Origin: Fasciolopsis buskii | Taxonomy: Eukaryota; Platyhelminthes; Trematoda; Plagiorchiida; Fasciolidae | Length of the DNA stretch: 64,000 bases | Assembly (NCBI GenBank): GCA_008360955.1 | Contig: LUCM01004364.1 | Location: 3,884 to 67,883 of the forward strand | Direction of reading: 5' to 3' | In this document: positions 49,267 through 60,855 of the stretch, in pieces | Layout: each line of letters opens with the position of its first letter | How positions within the stretch are numbered: the stretch's first letter is position 1 | The notes under the pieces: generated by a model | Told to the model about the DNA's origin: nothing | Database searches by the model: none | Seen by the model: only the letters and a program-made list of their open reading frames with translations | Made by a program: the position numbers and the translations under genes

Positions 49267-50027
49267 TTTTTAAAGTGGATTTTTTCTACAAATAACCCAT
49301 CAACCACAATCTAGATGGAAGGACAAGAACGTTGAAGTAGTTGTCGCAATGAGAGTCTTATTCCGTTTTTCGTTACTTTCCAACTTGCGTAGCCCATAGC
49401 ACTACCGCTTTAGTTCATCCAACAATGTAGTTGGTTCTGCCTGATCATATTAAAATCCCATTTTCTTCCTTGCTCATTTAGTCGTTTTGCTTGCAACAAG
49501 CTCATATGAGCAAAATGCGAGAAAATAGTTTTTTTCTGAATATGTCATATAATTTTTATTTTTAATTTTAGTTTTCACATTCTTATGTTACATTTAACGA
49601 TATCACATCACCTAGCACTGGACAGATGTCAAGTAATTGTAGTTCATCAATTTGCTATCAATGGACTCAATATGATCGGTTGTTATTCGTATCAGCGAAT
49701 ACAATTTGGTTATTGTATTTGTGTTGTTACGATCATTGAGACTGACGGTTACACGTGTACACCAGAAGAGAGAATCAAAGAGAAACACTTGACAGTGACA
49801 ATATAACTGGAACTATTTGGACAGATGTCAACAGTGCAGTCATGCACTTTTCCACTTTTCGTGAAAGCGACTCGAATGTACAGGATTTTGTGCTGGTACA
49901 AGAATAATCGTAAACATTCGATATATCAGGGCAATTGAAGTAAGGTCTCTGTTCCAGTGTCCGCTTTTATCCTTTTGATTACGCTTTAGGACTAACGACG
50001 GTCATGGTAACGCTGAGAAACACAAGT
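49267..50027. other. No gene recognised; 3' flank of receptor B
   Basis: No frame with family resemblance. AT-rich sequence near 49500-49570 lacks a clear AATAAA at a suitable distance from the receptor stop codon. Confidence 0.4.
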
Positions 50028-50090
50028 AGGCGAACAAGCTCGTTTTCAGTGATTCGTACTCATGCCATCACATCACTATAAATTTGGAAA
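50028..50090 (-). repeat. PLE-type tail module
   Basis: On the minus strand GGCATGAGTACGAATCACTG then AAAACGAGCTTGTTCGCC lies about 80 bases beyond the GIY-YIG remnant. The same module is at 22652-22712 and in both arms of the foldback at 27688-27944, so it is probably the 3' end of this PLE family. Confidence 0.55.
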
Positions 50091-50171
50091 TATTTTCTTT
50101 TGGAAAGATTGGAATAATCAGGTAAAAATGTGGGTGGGTAAGGGATCTGTGGTGTTACATGCATAACCTGA

Positions 50172-50860
50172 TTACACATGTCCGTGTTGTGTTGTCCATG
50201 GTTTGCATTGGGACGGAGGGTGGGCCAGGAAAGTTGAAGCGCAACCACAAATTGTTTTTGAGAGCACAGTGGAGGATTGTGCAAACGGATTGCGACAGCT
50301 TCCGCAGTGCTCCAGAGACGACAATTTACCAGTCCGGAAAGCTTGCGTCACATTCACGATGTGGTTAGTCTGTGCTAGATGTGAAACAACTGCGCTATTA
50401 AGTGACTTAATTGTTCCGGTCTCCAACCGTGCTGGGTGGTGTTCACGGATGCGTTCAGACAAGCACCTGTTCCTGCGGCCGATGTACATTGTCCCACAGG
50501 AACATGTGAATGAATAGACACAAAACGAGGCTGCAGAATCAGGGACTTTGTCTTTCAACCATAATGACACTACGGGGCGGGATTTGAACGGGATACGAAG
50601 CTTAGCTGCGTCTTATTGATAGCGCTAGTCAGTCTTCGTCGTGCTATCCCTGCTGGCGTGTCACCTTTGAATGGCAGATATACGTATACTGCATTTCGCT
50701 CCAGCGTCATCCTCCTAGGAATTTCCTTTTTCCTCTCCAAAATCTCATCGATTGATCTACTTGGGGAACCATTTTCAGTGAATACTCTTTTGACCGTCTG
50801 CAGTTCAGCTTCAAAAGTAACTTCTGTGTATATCCTTTTGTTCGGCGCTCAGTAAACAGG
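50172..50860 (-). pseudogene. Penelope-like element remnant: RT end and GIY-YIG nuclease
   Basis: Minus-strand reading gives first the end of a PLE protein (FEAELQTVKRVFTENG, then RNAVYVYLPFKGDTP and GIARRRLTSAI, about 50600-50835). After one frame change comes the linker DKVPDSA and a GIY-YIG domain within 50172-50570: CVYSFTCSCGTMYIG, with the GIY position as VYS and YIG intact, followed by RRNRCLSERIREHHP, which supplies the arginine. A CxC pair sits before the YIG, and further cysteines follow (EHCGSC), as in PLE nucleases. The catalytic RT core is missing, so the copy is 5'-truncated and dead. Strong resemblance to PLE C-termini; the exact clade is not fixed. Confidence 0.65.
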
Positions 50861-50870
50861 AACGCCACGT

Positions 50871-52629
50871 GGAATGGTTAATATATTAATTGTTAAAGCT
50901 TTGTACCTCCTTATGTTAAGGGGAAACTTAATAGATGTCTCAGAGAGAGAACAAAATAACATATGACTGAGATATGTAACTGCCCTATCTGTTTGCAAAA
51001 CATAACATCGAGGAAAATCTGTCGGTTTTCATGATTGCCTAGAGAGTCGCAGAATTTGAATGAAGTGCTGAAATTTTCCCTGTGCTAACATTTAAACGTC
51101 ACTTTTCAAATTCCGCTTATGCAGTTTGGCTCTGCAGTGTTGTCCCGTTTATTGTAGAGCCAGTCATTCACTCTTAGCAACTATCTCTTCTTCATCCTAC
51201 AGTATATAAACTTCAGAACATATGTTTATCTTATATATTAAAAGACAAACTAAGTCCTACTTTTGTGTCATCCATTCGCGTCCCACGTTTGACCCATCTT
51301 TTGATTGAGGGTTTTCTCCTTTAACCACAGGAAAACACTTTGTAATTCCTATCAATTAATACTGCCACAAAATTCCGGGATGGCCATTCAACCAATAACG
51401 TGGTTCTAGATTTCTAACCATAAAACCTGACTGGCCTTACATGCAGACACACCGGGTTGTTCCCAATGAAAGGCGTACTATTGTTTACTTAATAACCTAT
51501 TGTTAACACAGACATCCCCTGACCAAGCAGACTGAGACTAGCCTCACGCGTTAATGCATAAGGAAACAAAATGATCAGAATATCGGATGACATACTGTCT
51601 CATCAGTCAGAAATTGTGAAACGGGAATAATAGTCGCCACGAATGTAGTTTGGGAAAATCTAATTGAAAACAATTGGCCATTGTCCTGAGGGTTTTAATC
51701 GTTGAGCATGGCGTCTAGGTGAGGAACGTTTCATCCATAGATGAGGTAAGATTATCGGTGCAAGTGCGCAGTTGTTAGGGTTCTTTTCTATGTACAGGGT
51801 TGACATTGTCTTTGAAGTTAATCTTAATCGATGCCCTTGACCTGGAAACTATGCGCCTGTTTTTCACCTGATCTATTTAGTTGCATGTCGTTGCTTTTAT
51901 TCCCACTTTGTGAATATTGCGTGATTCAGTTCCTTTGTCGAATCCGTATAAAATATACAGAGTTGTGATCGTGGGTCGGTATGGCTTGACTCCCAGTTTT
52001 ATCAGTTAGCCGAGTTATTTGCCTCTCATCCGAATGGAAGTGTGATCCAGTTCGATGTGTTTAATCACTGAATTAATTGGAAAACAGCCGCGTAGGTTCA
52101 AGCTCAAGGTCGTCGAAGAAAATCAAGGTTAAAGTCAATGGCCATCCTAAAAATAGAGAAGAATCCAATAACTTCGCACTTTCACTGACGATGTTAACTC
52201 GACAGGTGATAAATGTTTTGCCATCTAACCGCCAATCTCAGCAATCAGAACCCATTGGAATCCAACATCTTGACTGACGGCCCACACAAATTTTCAAATC
52301 CATTCAGATGAATAACATAAAGCCTATCAATAGAGCAATAAGGAATCAGTATGATTTCGTAAATTGTAAAAGCATGTCTAACAACCCAATCTAAAGTTGA
52401 CTGAGACAAAACTAAATGCATTCAATATGAAATTGTTTATCAATCGGAGAAGGTATAACTAAGGTGTTTTGGAACTGGCAGTGGATTTGATCACCTGTTT
52501 TATTTCAATTTAAAGCTTGAGTTCAACGTATCCATGGGGTATATTTTACTCCCCGAAGCATTGCTGAAGTCAAAGGACTTGAAATGGATTCGCTGTTTTG
52601 CATACATCTCGGCTGTCAATCGGGAAGAA
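50871..52629. other. No gene recognised
   Basis: Short frames only; no repeat of this window was recognised. Confidence 0.4.
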
Positions 52630-53160
52630 GCGTCATAGGATAATACACTACCATATACTTTACCACACTGTTCCATACTAAGCTACACCTTACTATACTA
52701 TGCTTTGCTAGGCTGCGTTATACCGTACCACAATGTTTTGAACTTAGTTTCAACACCTTATTTCTCGTACCTTATTTCTCGTGGATTGGTTGCCGTCAAC
52801 ATTGATGTCTGACAAGTGTGACGCACGTAATCCCGGTTGATAAACCCACTCTAATGTTGGTAATGAGAGAAGGAGAATTGCTATGCTCAGATGCGCACGA
52901 TTCAGATAGACAAAAACAGATTTGCGAGCCTCATGATACACCGTACGAGGGAATCTCATTCACGGAAGCTGGATGAGCAAGACGCGAGGGTGAATACGGA
53001 CAGATACATTTTCATGGACGGTTCATCAAACTGCACGATTCCGTATAATCCCCACTTTATGAAATGGTGATAGTAAACTACAAATCATGAAAGTCCCCAA
53101 CAAGTATCACTGACTTTATGTCAGATGTCTGAAAATATTGAAAGCAACATGATACTACTG
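52630..53160. repeat. Dispersed LTR-like repeat, copy 2
   Basis: Second copy of the repeat at 34420-35140, same orientation. The 52750-53043 core is nearly collinear with 34541-34834. It is preceded by the same type of TACACTATAC-like degenerate run (52640-52740) and followed by the TGTCTGAAAATATTGAAAGC block (near 53123-53142). Both copies keep an open minus frame with the shared string LEWVYQPGLRASHLSDINVD, which may just reflect their similarity and not a protein. Confidence 0.55.
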
Positions 53161-54383
53161 TCCTCGAAACTAAGATAACTTCTATGACTTCTAGTTTGAC
53201 TGTGCTTATACTACGAAACTGAGTCAAACTGGATTGTTGATTTCGAACCTCATCTAAGGCACAAATACCCTGAGTGATTAGCCTGTGTCAGATATAAATG
53301 CCGCAATATTGAGTAAGTGTATCACTTCAGTGCTAACGGATGCGCTCAGATTAGTTTTCGGTCATCCAGACAGGCTACGTTGCTTATCGCGGGCGCAGTG
53401 CAACCTGGCATTATTTTCCTACAACATCTCTTCCTTACGATAAAAAATCAGTTTCTTGTTAACTTTTAGCTTTCCTAGCCCATTCTCGACCAAAAAGCAG
53501 ATTTAAGTCCCGGTGAAATTTACCCAACCCGAATTTATTCTGATTGCATTTATTCCTATTTTTGGCTGCTTTTACCGTTAGTTTTCTGCTCAACTTTTTT
53601 CTTCTAACTGAACAAGGTCTGTAAAAACGTGTGTAATGCATCGTGATGCATTGATACCATTTTAAATCTCAACACAAAAACCTGTTTTCAAACATGTTTC
53701 CTCATTATATCCAATGGGGATTCACAACAATTTTGTGCCTAGGAATATTTAATAAACAAAGATATAAGCAGATTAACATGTTTAAATAGCAGTCAAGTTC
53801 ATTCATGCCAAGTCAAAACAAACGAAAGTGTTTTGCATTAGGAGGAGATGAACAAAGAAATACCGTACTAAACTGATTTTCGAAACTCTCGAACTCACCG
53901 GAAGAAATTTGTCTTCTGAATTCAACCATCCAAACTTGAGGAAACTGCTGTATATAACCTTAATCTCCTTTGCAAACCTTCGGTGGTTTTATCAGGACAG
54001 AGAGGAATGGAAGAAACTGATAAGCTAAGTTGGTGCAAAAGATACGATTTAGCTGCTTTTCGTCAAGATTAGCCTAATCATCAATTTCTTCACTGGCGGT
54101 TTGGAGGATGCAGTGTGCAAGTATTTGCAATTTATCTTCTTCTGGTTTTTCCTGGAAAGCCGAGATTTGCACACACAAACAGACGATGAACCACTGGTTG
54201 AGGGGATCATGCCCACGCAGGATTGGTACTCGAAACGCGAAGTGTTTTAGTTGAACTAAATCTCCATTTTTCCGACGGACTTCTGTTAGTTCCAAGGAGC
54301 TAACATTCTACTTTCTGATGCCGCTTTACGTTCGGATGCGAACACTTTGGTTTCGACTTGGATATCGCGAAGTTGGCGACGTT
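53161..54383. other. No gene recognised
   Basis: Short frames only. This is the 3' side of the minus-strand RTE element. Confidence 0.4.
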
Positions 54384-54425
54384 ACATCATCAACATCGTC
54401 ATCATCATCGTTATCATCGTTCAGC
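54384..54425 (-). repeat. RTE 3' simple-repeat tail
   Basis: Degenerate CATCAT/CATCGT units; on the minus strand this is an ATGATG-type run after the last protein-like block of the RTE element. RTE elements typically end in a short simple repeat, so it probably marks the 3' end. Confidence 0.5.
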
Positions 54426-54599
54426 GTTAAACAGCAAGGCAAGCCTCACTGACTGCTGCCTTTCCCCAGAGTTACACGTTTATATAAAAAGAGTGAATAT
54501 CCAAGGGGAACAGGGAGTGAACCTACACAGGCGGCAAAAGATGAGAAGCTGCTGCAGCCAACACACGAAGTACAGTCTAACTGTACAAACGCACTTATT

Positions 54600-56553
54600 T
54601 TCAATCATTCTGATTCAATAGAAAATGGCAACACGATCGCCACTGTTTACGGTTCACTGCCATATCCTTCATTGTCTCCAGCCAGCAAGTCCACGAGTCT
54701 TTCGGACCCCAACCACGAAGGCATGAGACACCTACTATACCTAAGTTCGCTGTACATTTTCTCATCCCATGTTGCCACGTCATCTGTCGGCCTCCACATG
54801 GCTTCTTCCATTCCTAAGGAACAACACAAAATAGGACACGGTATGGTAGACGAGTGTTCGCCATACGCAACACGTGGCCCAACCAGCGTAGTCCACTATG
54901 TTTCATGCGTTGAAACAAGCTATTCTCAGAAGTGGCACCCAATACCAGATTCCTAACCTCAATATTACTCACCCGGTCACTTTATCCAATCCTAGCCATA
55001 CTACGTAAACATCGGTTGTCGAGAATCTCCAACCGACGAACATCGCCCACACGCATACTCCATGTCTCGCAACCGTACAACAGAACTGAACGCACTGCAG
55101 AACAGTACACACGACCTTTCAATTTCAGTGAAATATCAGGCCGACGCCACAAGTGCTTCAATCCCGCGTAAGCTGCACGAGCCTTGGATATACGCATACT
55201 TACCTCCAATCCCGAGCTACCATCGTTAGACACGCAGTTACCACGGTAGGTGAAACGGTCCACAATCGTCAGCTCCTCTCCATCCAGTATCAAGTTCGGC
55301 GCTGCTGTCGTCCAGTCCTATAACAGTACTTTGCACTTTGAAGGTGCAAAGCACATGCCAAACCGAGCAACCGATCTCCACAGTCTGTCTAGTGTCCGTT
55401 GTGCATGGTCCGCAGACTCGAACAGGCACACGACATCGTCTGCGTAATCTAGGTCACATAGCTTCCCTCCACTTTCCAGTTCCACTCCTACATCCCGAAG
55501 ACATCCTAAAGCATCGTCCATCACCTCGTCCATGACGAAGTTGAACAAGAATGGAAAGATGGGACACCGTTGTCGAACGCCACTAGTCGTTTCGAATGAA
55601 CTTGATAGTTCACCGTATATCCTAACGCGACCATAGGTATTCGAGTACAATGCTGGCAGCAAGTTCGCAAACTTCGTTGGCACACCCTTCGGGTGGAGAG
55701 CACTGAGCAGTGCTGGTCGATCCACGGAGTCGAAAGCACCTTCCAAGTCGAGGAAGACTACGATCGTAGGGCGCCGGTGCGGGTGGCGCGTTTCGAGTAT
55801 CTGTCGAAGAGTGAATATCTGGTCGATGCAACCTCGACCTGGCCGAAATCCGGCCTGTTGTTCGCGGATATTACTCTCGCGAATCGGTGTCAAACGAAGC
55901 AGCATTATCGAAGCTAGCATCTTAGTAACTATCGGAATTAAACTAATCCCACGATGATTGCTGCAGTCATTCCTTGTACCCTTCTTGAAAATGGGTATAA
56001 TCAGTGACTCACCCCACGATAGCGGGATACGCTCCTCGTTCCAAATATCACGAAGCAAGGAGGTAAGTGATTTTATCAGCACTTCTCCACCCAATTTGAA
56101 AAGAACTGGGGGAAGTTCGTCGGGACCGGCAGCTTTTCCCCTCTTCAGAAGCCGAATATTCGACTCCACTTCCACTTCCGTGGGGGAATCAAGCAACACC
56201 TCCCAAGGATTCAAAGCTCCAGACGTCGGACTAGATACGATAGCGTATGACCAGCTAAACTGACCTTTGAAATGCTCTGCCCAACGGTCCAGTCTTTCCT
56301 GTCTACCATGGATAAGCTCTCCATTCCCATCGCACACGGGTTCACTAACCGAAGTTCGCCACCCACCGCTGTCGCGTATAAGCTTAAACAGTCTTTGACT
56401 GTTACCTGAAGCGGACGCCACTTCCATCTCTTCGGCTAACTTAACCCACCAGTTTTCGCGGTCATTCCTAAGGCTTATGGTCAACTGACGCTGCAACTGC
56501 CGACGCATCTTATTCATTTCCTTGCAGTTAGGCAGCTCGCGTTCTTGCTCCAT
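54600..56553 (-). pseudogene. RTE reverse transcriptase, two nonsense codons
   Basis: Residues 1-411 of this frame carry the RT domain: GKAAGPDEL (139-147), NHRGISLIP (199-207), QQAGFRPGRG (232-241), motif A VFLDLEGAFDSVDR (266-279), motif B SGVRQRCPIFPFLFN (324-338) and motif C LDYADDVVCLF (368-378) with catalytic YADD at 370-373. Motif B has QRC where QGC is usual and FPFLFN where SPFLFN is usual. An in-frame TAG at 55318-55320 ends the long frame, yet the same frame continues with the thumb-like region (NLILDGEELTIVDRFTYRGN, LLYGCETWSMR) to a second stop, TAA, near 54982. After that it reads RWLGHVLRM, typical of RTE C-termini, then shifts frame near 54835 and ends around 54600. Confidence 0.8.
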
Positions 56554-56559
56554 TTAGGA

Positions 56560-57674
56560 ATAGCGGGACGTGAGAGATCCAGTGTTTTTGATCGAACACG
56601 TAATCTTGGGACCGCAGGCAGCAAATTCGCTTCCAAAGAGTCTGCGCCTGGCTTTAATTTATCGCGCGACTGATGTCTTACATTGCTTACTGGTCGCAGT
56701 TCTTAGTTCCTCGCGACAGTTTCTGGTTCGTAGCTGTTGCGAACAGTCGAATCAGACAAACGTTTCGACAGCCAATCGGATTTTGGCTTGGGTCGCAATG
56801 GGCATTGAGCTGCCAGCAAAAATCGGCAGTTGAAAAACGTAACGCATGGTCCGATTCGACGTGAGCGTGGTCCAGGTATGATCGGTACAGTTCTGGACGA
56901 AAACCGTGCCAAACGGTAGCTAACTGGCGATATGCGTCAATCTGATCGGTTTGTACCTGTCGAGTTAGAATGTCGCTAGGCGCGCGTAGACTGTGTGCGG
57001 AAAATGGTGCGTACTAGATAGGGCATTGAAGATGAGTGGGCGGCGTTCTAGCGTAGAGTTGGAAGAAGTCTATTGCGCGTGAAGCCACGGCCCACCTAAA
57101 CAGACTCCGATGCACTAAGTTTTCCAAGCTTGTGAATTAAATAATCGCCTGGCTGCCGACTACAGATTGTCAGGAGCGGTCTTGCTCTTCCGAACCAAAG
57201 AGGTGACGAGTTTATCGCGAAAGCCATCTTATGCTGGATGTCAGTGCTGCAGCATTGTCTGGAGCGCTATGCTGAGATGCAAATAAACTACGCTTGACAC
57301 TACTATTCCTTTGGACGGCCAACTGATCCCTGCTTCTCACTGGACACAAAGCGACTGTTGACTGGGATCCAGTCTAAAGGGACCGCTTCAACCTTCTCAC
57401 CTAAGACAATTCATACACCGCGTCGACCCACAGCTTGAGCTGCTTCGTCTCCTGAAGTGCGAAGAAAATATCTTGACGAGACGTTTGGCGCAGTTAGCTG
57501 AATTAACCTACTCGAATCACGAATTCGTGTTTCACTCACGCAGCAGACATCAATCGAAAGTGAGTCCACTGTCAGAGCCAAACACGCCTGTTGGCCAGCC
57601 TGCATTAAAGTGCGCACATTGAAAGAATCCATATTCAGATCATTTTTAGACTGTTTTTGATCATTTTTATTCAT
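56560..57674 (-). pseudogene. RTE AP-endonuclease domain, frameshifted
   Basis: The first frame (57674-57411) starts MNKNDQKQS and reaches the endonuclease blocks FNVRT (Asn19) and IDVCCVSETR (Glu48), followed by LRTSGDEAAQAVGRRGV. The next block, AVPLDWIPVNSRF near 57320-57375, is in another frame. Far downstream YLDHAHVESDHAL near 56841-56879 supplies the closing SDH block. The middle, where the catalytic GDMN and tyrosine blocks should be, is unreadable, so the enzyme is dead. It lies directly upstream of the RT frame, as in an intact RTE. Confidence 0.7.
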
Positions 57675-58545
57675 CTTCTCATCCTTGTGTTAAGGCATCT
57701 CACAAGCGTATCTTTGCGAATTTTTTGCCCGATGTGAATTCTGATATTGAGTTATGAAGCAGAATTTGTGTTGCGAACGATACAATGGTCACCGTCATAC
57801 CCTATCCCCGCTCTGCAAGTTTACTGTTCCCGATGTGCCTTTCAAACCCATACTTATTAACCTTGTTTGGGCGTTGCCACCAGCCTCTGGACATACTCAC
57901 TGCCTGAGTGCCAATGGCCAGTAAACCCGTTGGCCCAAGGCGCTGCCTATTTCGGATAAATCGTTGGAGAATATCGCGAAAGTCTTTTTTTGGTGTACGA
58001 ACCGTATCAACACAGACCACATTAGCAACTTAATCTACTTCATTTATCCAGTTCATCAAACTCCTCGGATGCAGCCATTTGATAATGACCGCCTAACGCC
58101 CATCCCAACACTGCAACACGACGTAACCGAATAAACTGTCTACTAAGGCGACACATGCGGGCTATCTCCTAACTCTTTAAGCAGTGAAGGTAGACACGAA
58201 CTGGCCTCTGTTCACCATAAGCCAGTTACCCGATTGGACATCAAGTCATTCAGATAGACAGCTTCGTCCTCCTATTCGGTTCAAAGACTTGCCTCATTGA
58301 ACTCGATGGCTTTCTCGTTTTGTTTTTTCTCCCTTAATTGGTGTTTATTTGGCACAACAAATGCACAACGTACACCGTAGCACGAAATATTTTGTCCAAT
58401 AAACGCACCTATCACTGTCTACTGTTCATTCTAAATTTGAGTTCTGTTGCTACTGCGTTTGGAATAACTTAAATCTGAATGACTCAAGGGGTGCATCGAA
58501 AAATCGATGCACCATGTATTGGTTTTAATTGTCAATGATGTAATA
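57675..58545. other. No gene recognised; possible RTE leader
   Basis: Next to the 5' side of the RTE element. A minus frame at 57802-58020 (with RGWWQRPNKVNKYGFER) may belong to the RTE leader but has no domain. A short hairpin GGTGCATCGA/TCGATGCACC lies at 58490-58514. Confidence 0.35.
58490..58514. repeat. Short perfect hairpin
   Basis: GGTGCATCGA is followed after AAAAA by its reverse complement TCGATGCACC, a 10-bp stem with a 5-base loop, about 30 bases before the PLE inverted repeat. Its role is unknown. Confidence 0.7.
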
Positions 58546-58686
58546 TTAATAACAGTCTTGTTGGTAGATGTAATGTGCCAATGTTTTGATTACCGTGGGT
58601 AGTCTTTCTCAAAGCAAGTTCTATAATCAAGCGACTGAGGGAACGTTCAAATGGCAACTGATGTTTAGTTGTCTGTGTGTGTTTGT
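58546..58686 (+). repeat. Left inverted terminal repeat of a PLE
   Basis: About 140 bases that match the reverse complement of 59262-59401 at most positions; examples are CTTGTTGGTAGATGTAATGT against CTTGTTGGTAGATATAATGT, and GAGGGAACGTTCAAATGGCA against GAGGGAACGTTCAAATGCCA. Confidence 0.75.
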
Positions 58687-58749
58687 AAAGCAATGAGAAA
58701 GGTCCTCAGTGACTTTGATATTCACACTTTCTTCCGGTTGGATATTACT

Positions 58750-59177
58750 TTAAAGTGCCACTTATCAAAAACTAAAAATCAAGTCGGTGTGCAAGACCAA
58801 GACAGCTGCACCTACAAAATCGGTCGCAAGGAATGCCCAGCAGAATACTTTGGACAAACCAGCAGACAACTGATGACACGGATAACAACACAGAAGGAAG
58901 GTGCAGACCTTCGAATAAAGTGACCTTGTTAAAACATGAGCGCGATCCAGCCATCGCTCTGCATGCCATAGCAGAGGGACTCAATATAGATTACGAAAAC
59001 ACAGGAGTATTCCAACTTGGATTCAGAACCTGCACTGAACGTAAGTTTACCGAGGCTCTGGCGATAAGCGCCCACCCTACATGCATCAATCGGAACGACG
59101 GAGCAGAGATTTCGGAGATATGGAGAACCCTAACATCTTTGAGAAACAAACATTCCATAGGTCACCATGCTAGATGA
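58750..59177 (+). pseudogene. GIY-YIG nuclease fragment of a PLE
   Basis: The first frame (to 58923) reads KTKNQVGVQDQDSCTYKIGR, then KECPAEYFGQTSRQLMTRIT. The GIY position is TYK, YIG is YFG, and the arginine helix SRQLMTRIT follows. The CxY...KECPAEY..QTSRQL pattern is typical of PLE and related GIY-YIG domains. Near 58895 the frame shifts and continues with RPSNKVTLLKHERDPAIALH, ending with FTEALAISAHPTCINRNDGA and SEIWRTLTSLRNKH before the stop at 59177. The catalytic glutamate/asparagine region is partly kept, but the frameshift means no working protein. Confidence 0.65.
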
Positions 59178-59261
59178 CCCCACCACCAAGGCGACGCATG
59201 ACGTGAAAGACAACCATTCCCTCACCCGACTCACAGTTCAGAGTACGCACATTCACAAACA

Positions 59262-59401
59262 GAAACACACACGGACAACTAAACACCAGTTGGCATTTGA
59301 ACGTTCCCTCGGTCATGCGATTGTGAAACTTGCCTTGACAATGACTACCCACGGTAGTCGAATCATTGGCACATTATATCTACCAACAAGGCTGTATTAT
59401 C
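59262..59401 (-). repeat. Right inverted terminal repeat of a PLE
   Basis: Reverse complement of 58546-58686. It contains a small internal palindrome, GACTACCCACGGTAGTC at 59343-59359, which is also the motif that recurs elsewhere in the window. Confidence 0.75.
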
Positions 59402-60671
59402 AACAATATATCATGAACAATTCAATGGTACCATTTTAGAAACTTCCAGCAAAGGCATTTCAAATCAGCATGGCCCACTCCGAGTAAACAGAATCCATTA
59501 AGGACAAGAAGTTCTACCGATGAAATATCAAACGGAATTGTCGTCTTTATGAATCAACCCGGTTTCTTGTTTGTACTGTTTTTATGCATTCTTTTTATTC
59601 TTGTTCAGGTAAACTCATGACTTCCTACCATTTTAGCGTTAGTCCACCGAAGTTCATTAGTTTACAATACAGGTGGACCAATGTTCCTCCGAATTTCCTC
59701 CCTTCCGTGGCACTGTGAATAATAATGTCCGCATAGATCCGGTTTATTGTTTGTGGAGTACCAGCTTGTTCTGTGACGTTATCAAATGTTCTTAGGCCAG
59801 TAAAGTCTGACTGTTTATGCTTCGCCGTTAGGATTTTATCACCCTTCATTCACCACTTACTCGCTTTCGTCTCATCGGACATACATCTCATACATAACAA
59901 GGCTAAGGTGATATCAGACAGGGTAATTACCGAACACCCCGAAATTTCCCGTTCGCTATTGTACACTGCTCTTTCGTCCATGGATCAGGCGTTCGATTCA
60001 TTAAGGCCTAACATATTTCTCGGTTTTGCACAAACCTCAATGTTCCGAACTCAACAGATCAAGGTTAGGACATGAAGGCTGTCAACCCAAACATTTTATT
60101 GATTCACAGGCTCATCTTTATAGTTTCTCCTTGACCATTCTTTGAATAAATTCTCCTTGTGCAAGGTTTATTTATAAAGATACATAAGGCATTACTTACA
60201 ATTTGTTGTCTCACTGTAAACGTGCACCAAGTAAAAGTAAGCTGGCTATATCCCATAGAAATCACTCAGAAGAGACAGGGTGATTCTGCCTTTAAACCTT
60301 ACGGCCGAGTTGGTGTTAAATAAATCGCCTACGTCGAACTGTAAGTAGAAATTTGAAATCATCGTTCACCAATCGGCTTTGAGAACTACCGAGAGTAAAA
60401 CACTTAGGGATGGCATTTGACTCCACTGACGATGAATTGTTCGGTCGCCGATTAGCAATGCGGACGACGGCGTTTTGCATGGCGCTTTCATTCAACAAAC
60501 TCAGACAATTTGACATGCACACGGGGCCCTCCACCTCGATAGTTTAATTCTTTTCATCAACCAATATGTTCAGCTTTCTTCATTCTCTCAAACCTGTATC
60601 TGAAATGATTTCAAATAGACCGCCTTCCAACCTGTTCAAACGGGAAGCAGATTACACCTCGGATATTGCCT
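59402..60671. other. No gene recognised
   Basis: Short frames up to 100 codons (59773-60075, plus) without domain resemblance. Confidence 0.4.
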
Positions 60672-60855
60672 TTTTATCTCTTTGTTTATTGGTTCCGCTT
60701 TTAATGGAACGAAAATGTACATTCTTTTCCAGAAAGGGGGCCGTGGCCAACAGAGAGCTGACAAGTTGCGAAGTTGATCGACGGTGGGAGAATTCGAACC
60801 CGCGAAATGTGTGTCCAAACGCCATGCCTTATCCGATCGACCACCACCGGCAAGC
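60672..60855 (-). mobile_element. tRNA-derived SINE, copy 2
   Basis: The minus strand reads GCCGGTGGTGGTCGATCGGA at the head, with a B-box-like GGTTCGAATTC (reverse complement of 60790-60800). It then has GATCAACTTCGCAACTTGTC, CAGCTCTCTGTTGGCCACGG and an AT-rich tail. The body matches copy 3 at the window end (GGCCAACAGA) and the head matches copy 1 at 26604-26785. The anticodon arm does not fold, so it is not a tRNA gene. Confidence 0.65.

Larger units (their letters stand above)
54384..57674 (-). mobile_element. RTE-clade LINE, nearly full length, inactive
   Basis: About 3.3 kb in the order expected for RTE elements: AP-endonuclease (57674 to about 56560), reverse transcriptase (56553-55318), C-terminal region (55317 to about 54600) and a simple-repeat tail. 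The length fits the family (about 3.2-3.3 kb). Frame changes in the endonuclease, two in-frame stops after the RT core and a later frame change show that it is no longer able to move itself. It has no LTRs. Such elements are the likely drivers of the SINE families in the window, which is an inference. The 5' limit is uncertain; another 300-400 bases upstream may be untranslated leader. Confidence 0.8.
58546..59401 (+). mobile_element. Short Penelope-like element with inverted terminal repeats
   Basis: An 856-bp unit made of a left terminal repeat, a GIY-YIG nuclease fragment and an inverted right terminal repeat. Penelope-like elements are known for unusual terminal repeats that may be direct or inverted, so the layout fits. 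The reverse transcriptase is wholly absent, so it is a 5'-truncated or internally deleted copy moved by other elements. Related terminal-repeat fragments lie at 45710-45800 and perhaps at 341-360 and 10531-10820. It differs from the PLE remnant at 50172-50860 in both nuclease and tail sequence, so two PLE families are present. Confidence 0.65.

Noticed and set aside
55250..56263. Several plus-strand frames of 65-101 codons
   Set aside because: They are antisense shadows of the RTE reverse transcriptase.
57802..58020. Minus frame of 72 codons upstream of the RTE endonuclease
   Set aside because: May be RTE leader, but has no domain and no proof of belonging to the element.
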